Positions 45,253-56,096 of a stretch of 64,000 bases of DNA are shown here, one piece after another. Numbering within the stretch: the stretch's first letter is position 1; every line of letters begins with the position of its first letter. Made by a program: the position numbers and the translations under genes. The stretch lies in assembly GCF_002020135.1 (NCBI RefSeq), contig NZ_MPZS01000003.1, positions 310,001-374,000 of the forward strand. Reading direction: 5' to 3'. The DNA is from Thioclava marina (GTDB lineage: Bacteria > Pseudomonadota > Alphaproteobacteria > Rhodobacterales > Rhodobacteraceae). The notes beneath the pieces were generated by a model. The model did no database searches and had not been told where the DNA came from. It worked only from the letters and a program-made list of their open reading frames with translations.

Positions 45253-45258
45253 TATAAT
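45253..45258 (+). promoter_or_regulatory. Consensus TATAAT -10 box before the rhodanese gene
   Basis: TATAAT lies 20 bases ahead of the ATG in an AT-rich patch. No good -35 is found at normal spacing (TTGCAG at 45226 is 21 bases off). It implies a very short leader with GGGAGG as ribosome-binding site. Confidence 0.5.
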
Positions 45259-45278
45259 TTTAAAAATGGGAGGTTTTC

Positions 45279-45860
45279 ATGCGCATTACGATCATCGCGG
45301 CGCTTCTTGCCGCAGCTCCGGCTTTCGCCGATCCGGTCAATATCCGCCCGGACATGATGTCGGTCACTGTCGAGACCGCCAATGGCCCAGTCGAGATCAG
45401 CCGCATCCAGGACAATGAGAACAAGCTGGAGGGCGACTGGGCCAAGACCTCGCGACCCTGTCCGAATTTCTGTATCCAGCCGATGGTGCCCGCCGAGGGC
45501 GTGTCCCCGATCGGCGAGCTGGAGATGCTGCAATTTCTGCAAGATCCCAATGTCGTGGTGATCGACGGACGGGTGAAGTCCGATTTCGACGGCGGCGCGA
45601 TCCCGGGGGCTGTCAACGTGCCCTATACGGAAGCCGCCGACCGTCTGGGCGAGCTGGGTTGCGAGCCCGATTTCGAGGGGTTCGACTGCTCCGGCGAGAA
45701 TGTGAAATCGGCCGCGCTCTATTGCAACGGCCCGTGGTGCGGCCAGTCCCCCACGGCCGCGCGGCGGATGATCGAGGCGGGCTTCCCGGCCGAGAAGATC
45801 TACTACTACCGCGGCGGGATGCAGCAATGGCGTCTGCTGGGGCTGACGGTGACGGAGTGA
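45279..45860 (+). CDS. Exported rhodanese-like protein
   Basis: A 193-residue protein with a signal peptide (about 1-17, ending PAFA) and a rhodanese domain (about 75-190). The active-site loop C149-NGPW-C154-GQS holds two cysteines; C149 is at the persulfide position. EKIYYYRGGMQQWRLLGL is the usual rhodanese end. A periplasmic sulfur or redox role is likely; there is no sulfur-oxidation gene nearby. Confidence 0.85.
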   Translation: MRITIIAALLAAAPAFADPVNIRPDMMSVTVETANGPVEISRIQDNENKLEGDWAKTSRPCPNFCIQPMVPAEGVSPIGELEMLQFLQDPNVVVIDGRVKSDFDGGAIPGAVNVPYTEAADRLGELGCEPDFEGFDCSGENVKSAALYCNGPWCGQSPTAARRMIEAGFPAEKIYYYRGGMQQWRLLGLTVTE

Positions 45861-45861
45861 G

Positions 45862-46322
45862 TTAGTCCAAGTGAGTTGCTGAGACAATTAGGTCAGGCGA
45901 AGTTCTCATTTCGTAATCTTCGCATGCGGAAAGAAACTCGTCTGGCCCGTCGTCTTCCGGCTTCACAAAACGAATTAGAAAATCTGCTGACCGGCCCATA
46001 GTGGCGAGGATGTCCTGTAGTAGGACACCCTCTATGATAACCGGGCGATTCCTCTCATGTCTCCGCGAAACGAGTTCGTTTGCACAAGCAGAGTGCGCAA
46101 TTAACCCGTTGCCTGTTTTGAAATTGTCAAGTTCTATGACTGGCATATTGAGGCGGAAGCTCAAGTATCTCGCAAATACCGATTTTCCAATTCCCGCCCG
46201 TCCATCCACTCCGATGATGAAAGAGCGCCATTCTGCAAGTGCAGCCCACGAAACTCTGACTGCTTTCTCCCACTCTGGCCCAATTTGAAAGTCATTCAAT
46301 GGGAAGTTAGGAGCGTCTTGCA

Positions 46323-46323
<1 letters not shown>
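45862..46323 (-). CDS. Uridine kinase-like P-loop NTPase
   Basis: A 153-residue P-loop protein with Walker A GRAGIGKS (residues 41-48) and a nucleoside/uridine kinase-like layout (VIELDNFKTGNG, RPVIIEGVLLQDIL). It appears short for a functional uridine kinase, about 210 residues. Base composition is clearly AT-richer than uvrB and other neighbours. Its ATG overlaps the uvrB stop by one base, and its own stop is one base from the convergent rhodanese stop. Substrate unknown. Confidence 0.7.
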
Positions 46324-48506
<2,183 letters not shown>

Positions 48507-48859
48507 CGCGCAGACCTTTCGCTGGACCCTAGATTTGTCCTCTTTTCGTTCGCGTTCAAGGGGTTGCGCACAGGGTTAAGGAAGGGTTTCTGGATGGTTC
48601 TGAATTTTACATATTTATCAATTTGTTATGGCCGGAACTTGCTTGATTCAGATCCTGGGACCATGCAAGGTGAGCGGGCAAGCAGTGTAGATCTGCCGGC
48701 CGGCGTACCACTTCACCCCTCGCTCCCCAGCCGGCTGGCAGAAACCTTTGGCTCTCAATGGGGATCTACGACGCGTGGGCGGTTTCTGGTGGCTTGAAGG
48801 CTTGCGATTTGTTTCCGATGCTCTAAGAGGAAGGGGAAGCATCGCTGAGGAGTTTGTCC
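48507..48859. other. Intergenic region with an 11-bp inverted repeat
   Basis: About 350 bp between divergent uvrB and the complex I subunit gene, with no convincing reading frame. TGCCGGCCGGC (48694) and GCCGGCTGGCA (48730) match at 10 of 11 positions and could form an mRNA hairpin in the leader. AT-rich bases at 48600-48640 are the likely promoter zone. I see no clear LexA box. Confidence 0.4.
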
Positions 48860-49171
48860 ATGCGCGCGCGCATCTACCAACCCGCCCGCAACGCCATGCA
48901 GTCGGGCACCGCGAAAACCAAGTTCTGGTATCTCGATTACGTTCCCGCCGACGCGCGTGAGATCGATCCGCTGATGGGCTGGACGAGTTCGGATGACACC
49001 CAGACCCAGGTGCGTCTGCGTTTCGAGAGCCGCGAGGCGGCCGAGGCCTATGCCAAGGAAAAGGGCATCGACTATCTGGTGACCGAGCCGCACAAGCGCT
49101 CCGCCAATATCCGCCCGCGCGGCTATGGCGAGAACTTCGCTACCGACCGGCGTGCCAACTGGACGCATTGA
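48860..49171 (+). CDS. NDUFS4-like complex I accessory subunit
   Basis: A 103-residue protein of the ETC complex I subunit family (mitochondrial NDUFS4 homologues, alphaproteobacterial hallmark). The family core is visible: [20 protein letters not shown], then [18 protein letters not shown] and a final RRANWTH. I prefer ATG 48860 over TTG 48854 because GAGGAG is then seven bases upstream. It supports NADH dehydrogenase in the respiratory chain. Confidence 0.93.
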   Translation: MRARIYQPARNAMQSGTAKTKFWYLDYVPADAREIDPLMGWTSSDDTQTQVRLRFESREAAEAYAKEKGIDYLVTEPHKRSANIRPRGYGENFATDRRANWTH

Positions 49172-49190
49172 TCCCGTATAGCACACCTGA

Positions 49191-49216
49191 GGTCTCCCGA
49201 TGGGAGGCCGGGTTTT
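49191..49216 (+). terminator. Terminator after the complex I subunit gene
   Basis: Stem GGTCTCCC / GGGAGGCC (one G-T pair) with a GAT loop, followed by GGGTTTT. Confidence 0.7.
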
Positions 49217-49417
49217 GCCTTGGGTCAAACGGCGTGGGCGCGGCTGGGGATTGCGCCTCGTTTTCGTAGGCTTTTTTGTGTCACGCAAGGTGGCGCGCGA
49301 TCGCGCGTCGCTCGCCAAAGACGGTCCGGGGTATGGGCGCTTTGAGGGGCGGTGAGGGGGGCTCCCGCTCGCGACGCGCTCTTGTGTTGCCCAGTACTGA
49401 CGCCATGAGATTTCTGA

Positions 49418-49582
49418 TCGGTCTGGCTCCTCCAACGGGCCGAACTGATCGCGGTTGAAACGCTGGCTGATGACCTTCGCACCAATGATCTGCGTTTCGT
49501 TCTCGAGCACACGCAGGACGACTCGCCTGCGACTTCAATCGCCGGTTTTCGCGTGTCCGGCGGGCGCCGTCAGAAATCGTAA
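49418..49582 (+). pseudogene. Short coding-like remnant
   Basis: An open stretch of about 54 codons reads LLQRAELIAVETLADDLRT, then FVLEHTQDDSPATSIAGF, ending at TAA 49580. Its composition is protein-like, it has no start codon, and an in-frame stop lies immediately before it. It may be the C-terminal relic of a lost gene. It overlaps the end of the SLC13 gene by 13 bases on the opposite strand. I do not recognise the family. Confidence 0.4.
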
Positions 49583-51399
49583 ACGATCGGCAAAAGCCCC
49601 ACCGCGACCAGCAAGGTGAAAAGCGCGAGCGGCGTCCCGATTTTCAGGAAGTCGACGAAACGGTAACCCCCGGGGCTCAGCACGAGGAGATTCACGGGCG
49701 AGGCGACGGGCGTCATGAACGCCGTCGAAGCCGCCAGCGCCACGCACATCATGAAGGGCTCTGGCGAAGCGCCCATGCCCTTCGCGATCGCAAGCGCGAT
49801 CGGCCCCATCAGCACGGCTGTCGCGGTATTGGACATGAACAGGCTCAACGTCATCGTCACCAGAAACAGCGTTCCGAGCACGACGCGCGGGGCGCTTTCT
49901 CCAAAGGTATCAAGGACGGTCGCGGCCGCAAGATCGACGCCGCCTGCGCGTTCAAGCGCCAGCGCGAAGGGTATCATGCCGGCGATGAGCACCAAGGTCT
50001 GCCAGTTGATCGCGCGATAGGCCGACGGAAGATCAATGCAGCCGAAAACCCCTAGCGCGATGCAGGTTATCAGTGCGATCTGCGCGTTCGGCAGCACCCC
50101 GAATGTCATCGCGAGCACCATGGCGGCAAGGACGGCGATTGCGGTCTTCGCTCGCTTGCGTTCGGGCACATATTCCTCGGCCTCCTCGGGCAGTTCGAGA
50201 AGGACGAGATCGCGCCGATGCTCCTGCAAACGCTGGATCGTCCTCCACGGACCGCTGAGCAGGAGCGTGTCGCCTGCTTTCAGCTGCGTATTGGCCACGT
50301 CGCCCGTAACGGGTTGCTGGCTGCGACAGATGCCCAGGACGCTCAGTTCCGAAATGGTCCTGAGGTTTGCCTCGACGGGCGATTTGCCCACCAGAGGCGA
50401 GTTCGGCGGAACCATCGCTTCGACGAGCCCCACGTCACGGTTGGGAAGGGGGGTGGAGTTTTCGAAAGAGGCGCATCGCTGCAAATCGTGCAACGCAATG
50501 TACCCATCGAGGTCGAAAGAGGGGGACGACAGGATGACGATGAGACGGTCGTTGGCGACAATCTGTTCATGGGCCTGCGGAAGCAGAAACTCCCTCCCGT
50601 GCCGCCTGCGGCGCTCGAGCGCGAAGATGGCGACGCCATCGCGTCCGAAGAGACCGAGCTCGTCGAGCCGATGTCCCGTGATGTTGCTCGCGGCCGGGAT
50701 GGCAATGCGCGCGATCCGATCAGCCAGGCCGAAGCGTTCAAGCAGATCGCGAAACCTCGGTCGCAGGCTGGCAGAGGTCGATGCCTGTTTCCCCGGGCCA
50801 AGAAAACGACGCATGAACAGCATGTAGAGGATCGCGAAGACCAGGACAGGCACGCCGAAAAGAGAGAAATCGAAGAACCCGAAACCGTCATATCCCTGCC
50901 GGATCAGCTCGGCATTGAGCACCATGTTCGGCGGGGTTGCGACAAGCGTGAGCATGCCCGAAATGAGCGCCGCGATCGAAAGGGACATCATCAGTCGGTT
51001 TGGCGGAATATGGACCTTGCGCGCTGCACTCAGGACGATCGGAATGAAGATCGCGACAACGCCCGTCGAACTCATGAAGGCGCTGAGCCCGGCGGCAAAC
51101 AGCATCAGCAGAACGAGCATCTTGGCCTCGCTGCCGCCCGAGCGGAGGCTGAGCTGATCGCCGATCCACTGGGTAACGCCGGTTCGCACCAGGGCTTCGC
51201 CCACGACGAACAAGGCCGCGATAAGAATGACGCTGGGATCGGAAAATCCCTTGAGCGCCTCGGAGACGGAAATCAGCCCGGTGAAGGGCATCGCGATCAC
51301 GAGCAGAACCGCGACCACATCCATGCGCGGTTTTCCCAGGACGAAGAGCGCAAGCGAGATAATGAGAAGGACCAGGACGGATGCGAGCTCGAATGTCAT
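49570..51399 (-). CDS. SLC13/DASS-type permease with TrkA-C domains
   Basis: A 609-residue inner-membrane anion transporter. About five hydrophobic segments (1-190), two RCK_C/TrkA_C regulatory domains (about 205-290 and 305-385; HRLDELGLFGRDGVAIF, VGKSPVEANLRTISELSVLGI), then a second membrane half (about 410-605; SNTATAVLMGPIALAIA). This is the layout of bacterial sulfate/dicarboxylate-like SLC13 carriers. The substrate is not determined. Confidence 0.9.
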   Translation of the reverse strand: MTFELASVLVLLIISLALFVLGKPRMDVVAVLLVIAMPFTGLISVSEALKGFSDPSVILIAALFVVGEALVRTGVTQWIGDQLSLRSGGSEAKMLVLLMLFAAGLSAFMSSTGVVAIFIPIVLSAARKVHIPPNRLMMSLSIAALISGMLTLVATPPNMVLNAELIRQGYDGFGFFDFSLFGVPVLVFAILYMLFMRRFLGPGKQASTSASLRPRFRDLLERFGLADRIARIAIPAASNITGHRLDELGLFGRDGVAIFALERRRRHGREFLLPQAHEQIVANDRLIVILSSPSFDLDGYIALHDLQRCASFENSTPLPNRDVGLVEAMVPPNSPLVGKSPVEANLRTISELSVLGICRSQQPVTGDVANTQLKAGDTLLLSGPWRTIQRLQEHRRDLVLLELPEEAEEYVPERKRAKTAIAVLAAMVLAMTFGVLPNAQIALITCIALGVFGCIDLPSAYRAINWQTLVLIAGMIPFALALERAGGVDLAAATVLDTFGESAPRVVLGTLFLVTMTLSLFMSNTATAVLMGPIALAIAKGMGASPEPFMMCVALAASTAFMTPVASPVNLLVLSPGGYRFVDFLKIGTPLALFTLLVAVGLLPIVYDF

Positions 51400-51644
51400 C
51401 AGGTTTCCGATTTCCGGGTTTGACGATGTCCTGTTGTCATCGGCATGCGCAACACGATCACCTCAGGGGGGAGGGAAGGTTTTCCTGAAACCCATCTTGC
51501 AGACCTTCGCGGGCAGATGAAAGGTCACTTGGCGAAACGGGTGTCTCGAAAAGCAATCGGATCACGCACCGATCCGCTCCCCGGGGCGGCCGTGGGCCCA
51601 CTTAGCCTACGCGGGCATTGCACTCGATCGTGTCAGCGTCTCGA

Positions 51645-52334
51645 TCACTGCGGAGGGTAGTGGGTGCGCAGGGCGATCATGTCCTGCCCGCCCAACCTGG
51701 TCACGGAATTCCCGTCCTCGGAAAAGATCGAGCGCTGCGTGTAATAGGGGTTCACGATATCGGTCGAAAATCCGAGGCTTTGGGTGAGTTCCTCGAGCAC
51801 GATCGAGCGAATGTCGCGCGACAGGATATCTCGGGTGAAGACGATATCGGCTTCGCTGATCCGGCCGGTATTCGTCTGCCAGAAGAAGGTGACGCGCGCG
51901 ACGCTGCCTTTTTCCATGCGCGTTCCGTCGACCATCCGGTCGCCCGTATCGCGCACGATGCCGCCTTCTTTCGTGGCGCTGAGAAAAATCTCGATATCGG
52001 CGCGCTTGCCCGTGACATAGGTCACTCGGAGATCGGCCCCGGCGGCGTTGATCTCCTGCGTGGAGTCGAGAAGCGCATTATGGATTTCGCGCCGCGTACG
52101 GTCCGGGAAATGCGGGGAGACGAACTTGATGGCCACGGTAAGGTTCCTGCGTTTCGGCGCGAACCATTTGCGCATCGGCAATTTGCAGGCGCCTCCGGGC
52201 TGCGCTTCGCAGGCGACGGCACGATAGAGATCGCGGTCGCTCAACTTGCCTTCACAACGCACCAGTCCTTCGGCGAAGAGCGGTGGTGCGCTAAGCGCGG
52301 TCATCAGGGCGGCGACGGTGAGGGCGTGGCGCAT
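51645..52334 (-). CDS. DUF2927 exported protein
   Basis: A 229-residue protein with a signal peptide (about 1-21, ending PLFAEG) and the DUF2927 domain, which recalls a metzincin-like fold, although no HExxH motif is seen here. Visible segments are ADLRVTYVTGKRADIEIFL, VARVTFFWQTNTGRISEADI and SIVLEELTQSLGFSTDI; the EELTQSLG stretch sits where a protease-like helix would be. Start at MRHALTV (52334). Function unknown. Confidence 0.8.
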   Translation of the reverse strand: MRHALTVAALMTALSAPPLFAEGLVRCEGKLSDRDLYRAVACEAQPGGACKLPMRKWFAPKRRNLTVAIKFVSPHFPDRTRREIHNALLDSTQEINAAGADLRVTYVTGKRADIEIFLSATKEGGIVRDTGDRMVDGTRMEKGSVARVTFFWQTNTGRISEADIVFTRDILSRDIRSIVLEELTQSLGFSTDIVNPYYTQRSIFSEDGNSVTRLGGQDMIALRTHYPPQ

Positions 52335-52416
52335 GGAGGCTCCCGGGCGCTGTGAGACGATGCTCACAGGGTTCACCGGGGGCCTCGGATGCGTCAAGCG
52401 ATTTGAGCGATTCGCC

Positions 52417-53493
52417 TCAGCTTTGCAGCGAAACGATGTGGTTGTCCCAGGCGCAGTCCTGCCGCCCGAGCGGTCGCGTGCCTTGCGCGCCGACCGCGAT
52501 CAGCCCACCCAGCCCGTCGCTGGCCAGATAGCCTGCCGGGTGGGTCGCGAGCCCGCAGACATCGGCACGCGAGACCGCGCCGAGGAAACTCCCGTCGGGC
52601 GCAAAGCGATGGAGCCTCCCCCCGCGCGGTGAGCTGATCGCGATTTCCGAACCATCGCCCGAAAAAGCGATGGAGCCGGCATAGCCCTTCATCGCCAGCT
52701 CGTCCGCAAGCGGGGCTGAGGCAAGCACCGGGGCCTCGCCCCGCCGATGCAGGCCCAGAAGGGGCGTGGCGGCATCCGGCGCGCCTTCCCATTGCATCGC
52801 GAAACCCACCTGTCCGTCGGGACCGAGCGCGAGGTGACGGATCGAGTTCTGCCAAAGCTCGGGCTCCAGCTCGATTGTCTCCAGAAGCCGCCCGTCGAGA
52901 TCGAAATAGCTCAGGTTCGGGCGCATCGTGTCGATGTTCAGCTTCGTTCGGTCGCTCGGATCGGTCGCGATCCCGCCATTCGCCCCGACCAGCGTGCGCC
53001 CATCCCCCATCAGCCGCAGGTCATGCGGGCCAATGCCGTGGGTCGCGAACTCCCCGACGCGCAGATAGCCCGCCTCGACATCCCAGATCCCGATGACGCC
53101 GGCGCTGGTGTCGGCCATCTGCTCGACCGTGAGGAGACGCGCGCCATTCTCGACATAGACGCCGTGGCCGTTGAACTGGCGTCCCTCGGGTGGCGTGAGC
53201 GTACGGATGACCGCGCCGCCCACGCAATCGATGACCAGCGCGAAATGGCCCGGACGGCGGGCGAAGGCCACGGCCTCTGCGCGGGTCGGGTGGCCTGCGC
53301 CCGCATGGCCGCGCGCGGGAAGGGGAAGTTGAAACAGGGTCGCGCCTTCGGGATCGAGGCCAAAGAGCGCGAAGCGCCCGTCGGGGGTTTTCGCGGCGGC
53401 GATATAGGCGGGGTCACCGGCGGCGGCCCAGCTCAGGTTCGGCGCGGCCGAGGCGGCGAGAAGACCGGCGAGGAAAAAGCGGCGGGTGGTCAT
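52417..53493 (-). CDS. DUF1513 beta-propeller periplasmic protein
   Basis: A 358-residue exported protein with a Tat-like signal (TTRRFFLAGLLAASAAP) and a WD40-like propeller of DUF1513 (repeated blade ends such as FNGHGVYVENGARLLTVEQ and SIAFSGDGSEIAIS). DUF1513 is typically found with imelysins and di-heme proteins, exactly as here. Last gene of the four-gene operon, four bases from the imelysin-like gene. Probable periplasmic partner of iron handling; biochemical role unknown. Confidence 0.88.
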   Translation of the reverse strand: MTTRRFFLAGLLAASAAPNLSWAAAGDPAYIAAAKTPDGRFALFGLDPEGATLFQLPLPARGHAGAGHPTRAEAVAFARRPGHFALVIDCVGGAVIRTLTPPEGRQFNGHGVYVENGARLLTVEQMADTSAGVIGIWDVEAGYLRVGEFATHGIGPHDLRLMGDGRTLVGANGGIATDPSDRTKLNIDTMRPNLSYFDLDGRLLETIELEPELWQNSIRHLALGPDGQVGFAMQWEGAPDAATPLLGLHRRGEAPVLASAPLADELAMKGYAGSIAFSGDGSEIAISSPRGGRLHRFAPDGSFLGAVSRADVCGLATHPAGYLASDGLGGLIAVGAQGTRPLGRQDCAWDNHIVSLQS

Positions 53494-53497
53494 GGGG

Positions 53498-54478
53498 TCA
53501 GTCTCCGTCTTGCGAGTTGAATCCGGCCGAGATGCCGAGCGCGGTGCCGATCTCGGTCTCGACCGCGCGGCGCATGGACTGCACCTGTTGTTGGAGGATC
53601 TCGACGCGGAGCCGGGATTGCGGATCGCTCACGCCAGATAAGTCTTTTTTGTCAATCGACTGAGCGGCTTTCTTGATGTTGTCCGACGCTGCGTCCACCT
53701 GCGGAAGATCGTGGTCGACAAGCGCATGGGCAAGCTGCTCGGCGGCTTCCGTCGACAGGAGAACATTGCGCAGGCTGCGACCGGAGCGCCGTGCTTCGGC
53801 AAGCTTGGGTCGGGGTTTGTCAAAGGTACCAAGGGGGCGCCCGAGACGGCTGTCAGCGGTGAATTCGAGCCCCGAAAGCAGTTGGGTGTAAAGCGCGCGG
53901 ATCGCCTCGTCATCGCTCATATAGGTCGCGTTGTCGGGCGCCCCGGCGGTTTCCAGAACCTTCGCGAACTCCTCCCAATCGGCGTTGAGCGCCTGTGCCT
54001 GACGCGCCAGTTCAATGCTCGCGGCCTGCACGTAGCGACAGCTGTAGCTATGCGCGTCATAGCCCGAGAAAGCGGGGTCGTAGAGCAGCATCTCGAGTGC
54101 GAACAAACCCTTGGCCGCGATCGAAGCCTCGGCAAAGCGTGCAGGGTCATCGACCACCGGATCTTGCTGTGCGACCATCTTCGTGACTGTTCGCTGCGTG
54201 AAACCGCGATCGTCGGGCCAGAAGGCAATCGACAGGGCCGCCGTCTCCGATGGCCCGAGGCGCAGGTCCCCCACCGCAAGCCAGGCATCGAAGGCGGCGT
54301 TATAGGCAGGGCGGACCGAAGGTGCGGTACAATCGGCCTCTGCTGTCTCGGCCAGCGTCCGGGCGGCTTCGGCAAAGCCTGCAAACCCTGGCAGGATGTC
54401 TTGCTCAAGCGCTTCAGAGACGCCGCCGAATGCGGGCGCGGCAAGCGTGAGCGATAGCAGAAGGGCGGGCAGGCGCAT
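53498..54478 (-). CDS. Imelysin-family protein without the motif histidine
   Basis: A 326-residue periplasmic protein (signal peptide about 1-18). It belongs to the imelysin/EfeO M75-like family. The GxHxxE motif is changed to G124-L-F126-A-L-E129, so the metal-ligand histidine is lost. A C-terminal helical part (about 225-326) is kept. Start at MRLPALL overlaps the di-heme gene stop by one base. It may bind iron differently or act as a structural partner of the upstream imelysin. Confidence 0.85.
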   Translation of the reverse strand: MRLPALLLSLTLAAPAFGGVSEALEQDILPGFAGFAEAARTLAETAEADCTAPSVRPAYNAAFDAWLAVGDLRLGPSETAALSIAFWPDDRGFTQRTVTKMVAQQDPVVDDPARFAEASIAAKGLFALEMLLYDPAFSGYDAHSYSCRYVQAASIELARQAQALNADWEEFAKVLETAGAPDNATYMSDDEAIRALYTQLLSGLEFTADSRLGRPLGTFDKPRPKLAEARRSGRSLRNVLLSTEAAEQLAHALVDHDLPQVDAASDNIKKAAQSIDKKDLSGVSDPQSRLRVEILQQQVQSMRRAVETEIGTALGISAGFNSQDGD

Positions 54479-56037
54479 TACAGGCTCTCCAGGAATTTGA
54501 TCAGGGCGTCGCGGTCGGCTTTCGGCATCTCGATCACGCGGGTCTTCGCGGGGTCCGCTTCGCCAGCATGCCAAAGGATCGCCTCCAGCAGGTTGCGCGC
54601 GCGACCGTCGTGCAGGAAACGGGTATGGCCGCTGACCGTCTCGGTCATGCCGATCCCCCAAAGCGGCGGCGTGCGCCATTCGCGTCCCGTCGCGCGACCC
54701 TCGGGGCGATTGTCGGCCAGACCCTCGCCCATGTCATGCAGCAGCAAGTCGGTGTAGGGCCAGATCAGCTGGAAGCTCTGCTCGGGCTGGCCCTCGAGCC
54801 GGTGGGTGACGAATTTCGGTTTGTGGCAGGCGGTGCAGCCAGTCTCGTAGAAGATCTGCTTGCCGCGCAATACCTGCGGATCGGCGGCGTCGCGGCGCGC
54901 GGGAACGGCGAGGTTGCGGCTGTAAAAGCTCACAAGATCAAGACCTTCCGCGTCGATTTCAAAGCCGTCCTCTTCCGGATCGCCGCCATGGATCGCGGTG
55001 CGGCACGCAGCTTGCGCCGCGGTGCAATCGCCCCAGGGATCGGGAAAGAGCGGCGAGGAAATCCCCATGTCACCGGAGAAAGCGGCAGCCGATTGTTCCT
55101 TCACCGTCGGCACACCGGCCTTCAAGCCGAAACGCCCCAGCATCGGGCGGGCCAGCTCGATCGACCAGACGATATTGGGACGCCCCGAAATCCCGTCGCC
55201 ATCACTGTCCTCGGGATCGGCCAGAGCGAGGATGTCCGCCGCCGGGATCGCTTCGAGCAAGCCAAGCCCGATCATCTGCGGCGCCACGCGCGGCGAGAGC
55301 ATCGCATCTTCGGCCAACGGACCATATCCGAGATCGGCCGCGCGGTAGTGGGGCTTGAGAAGCGTCGCGGTTTCGCCTTCGGACAGCGCCACGTCGACCT
55401 CTTCATACCGAATATCCAGCCGATATTCGGCCGCATGTCCGGTCGTCGCGAAATCCTGCAGCTGGCCGCCATAGATCGGGTCGGGGGCGCTCGCGATATA
55501 ATCCTCGATCTCGGCCATCTGCGCATTCAGGTCGGCCCGGTCGCCCGGCACCGAGACCCGCAGGAACATCGACACGGCGGTATCCTCGGGGCCCTCGGGC
55601 GGATGGCCGCGCCCGTCCTTGATATGGCAATTCTGGCAGCCCCGCGCATTGTAGAGCGTGCCCAACCCGTCGGAGGCGCGCGTCGAGGCGGGGGCCTCGA
55701 CCCAGATCTTGCGAAAGAGCCCGTTGCCGACCTTGAAGTCCAGTTCGCGCGCGAAGTCGATATTGCCCGAAGGCTGCGAGAACGCATCGGCATTGCGCCG
55801 AGCGCGCACGGTGGCAGCTCCGGCAGGCATTTCCTCGAAGCGCTCGGGCTTGGAGAAATCATGCGTCGGGGCGGTGACCGCCTCGATCCGCGCAGCCTCT
55901 TCGGGCGTGCGCGCGACCACCGCGAGATGCGGATCGTCGAGGGTGAGGGCCGCCGCGGGACCGGCGCAAAGACACGCCGCGGCCAGAGCGCGGCACGAAA
56001 GGTGGCGGAGGGGGTTGGCTGGGCGTGAGGAGGGCAT
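54478..56037 (-). CDS. Di-heme oxidoreductase (DUF1111 family)
   Basis: A 519-residue exported c-type cytochrome of the di-heme thiol oxidoreductase family. A signal peptide (about 1-30) precedes heme sites C134-x2-C137-H (GCQNCH) and C401-x2-C404-H (GCTACH). PDPIYGGQLQDFAT and SFYSRNLAVPARR are family-like. Predicted to transfer electrons in the periplasm, perhaps to reduce ferric iron for the flanking imelysins. Confidence 0.9.
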   Translation of the reverse strand: MPSSRPANPLRHLSCRALAAACLCAGPAAALTLDDPHLAVVARTPEEAARIEAVTAPTHDFSKPERFEEMPAGAATVRARRNADAFSQPSGNIDFARELDFKVGNGLFRKIWVEAPASTRASDGLGTLYNARGCQNCHIKDGRGHPPEGPEDTAVSMFLRVSVPGDRADLNAQMAEIEDYIASAPDPIYGGQLQDFATTGHAAEYRLDIRYEEVDVALSEGETATLLKPHYRAADLGYGPLAEDAMLSPRVAPQMIGLGLLEAIPAADILALADPEDSDGDGISGRPNIVWSIELARPMLGRFGLKAGVPTVKEQSAAAFSGDMGISSPLFPDPWGDCTAAQAACRTAIHGGDPEEDGFEIDAEGLDLVSFYSRNLAVPARRDAADPQVLRGKQIFYETGCTACHKPKFVTHRLEGQPEQSFQLIWPYTDLLLHDMGEGLADNRPEGRATGREWRTPPLWGIGMTETVSGHTRFLHDGRARNLLEAILWHAGEADPAKTRVIEMPKADRDALIKFLESL

Positions 56038-56096
56038 CGCTTGCTATTCGAAGGTTGCGCGGTGCGACATTAACTTCATGTCGCACCGCTTTGGTT

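Noticed and set aside
48690-48745. A tRNA-like or riboswitch-like fold before the complex I subunit gene
   Set aside because: Only one inverted repeat is present; no T arm, anticodon loop or known aptamer core can be built.
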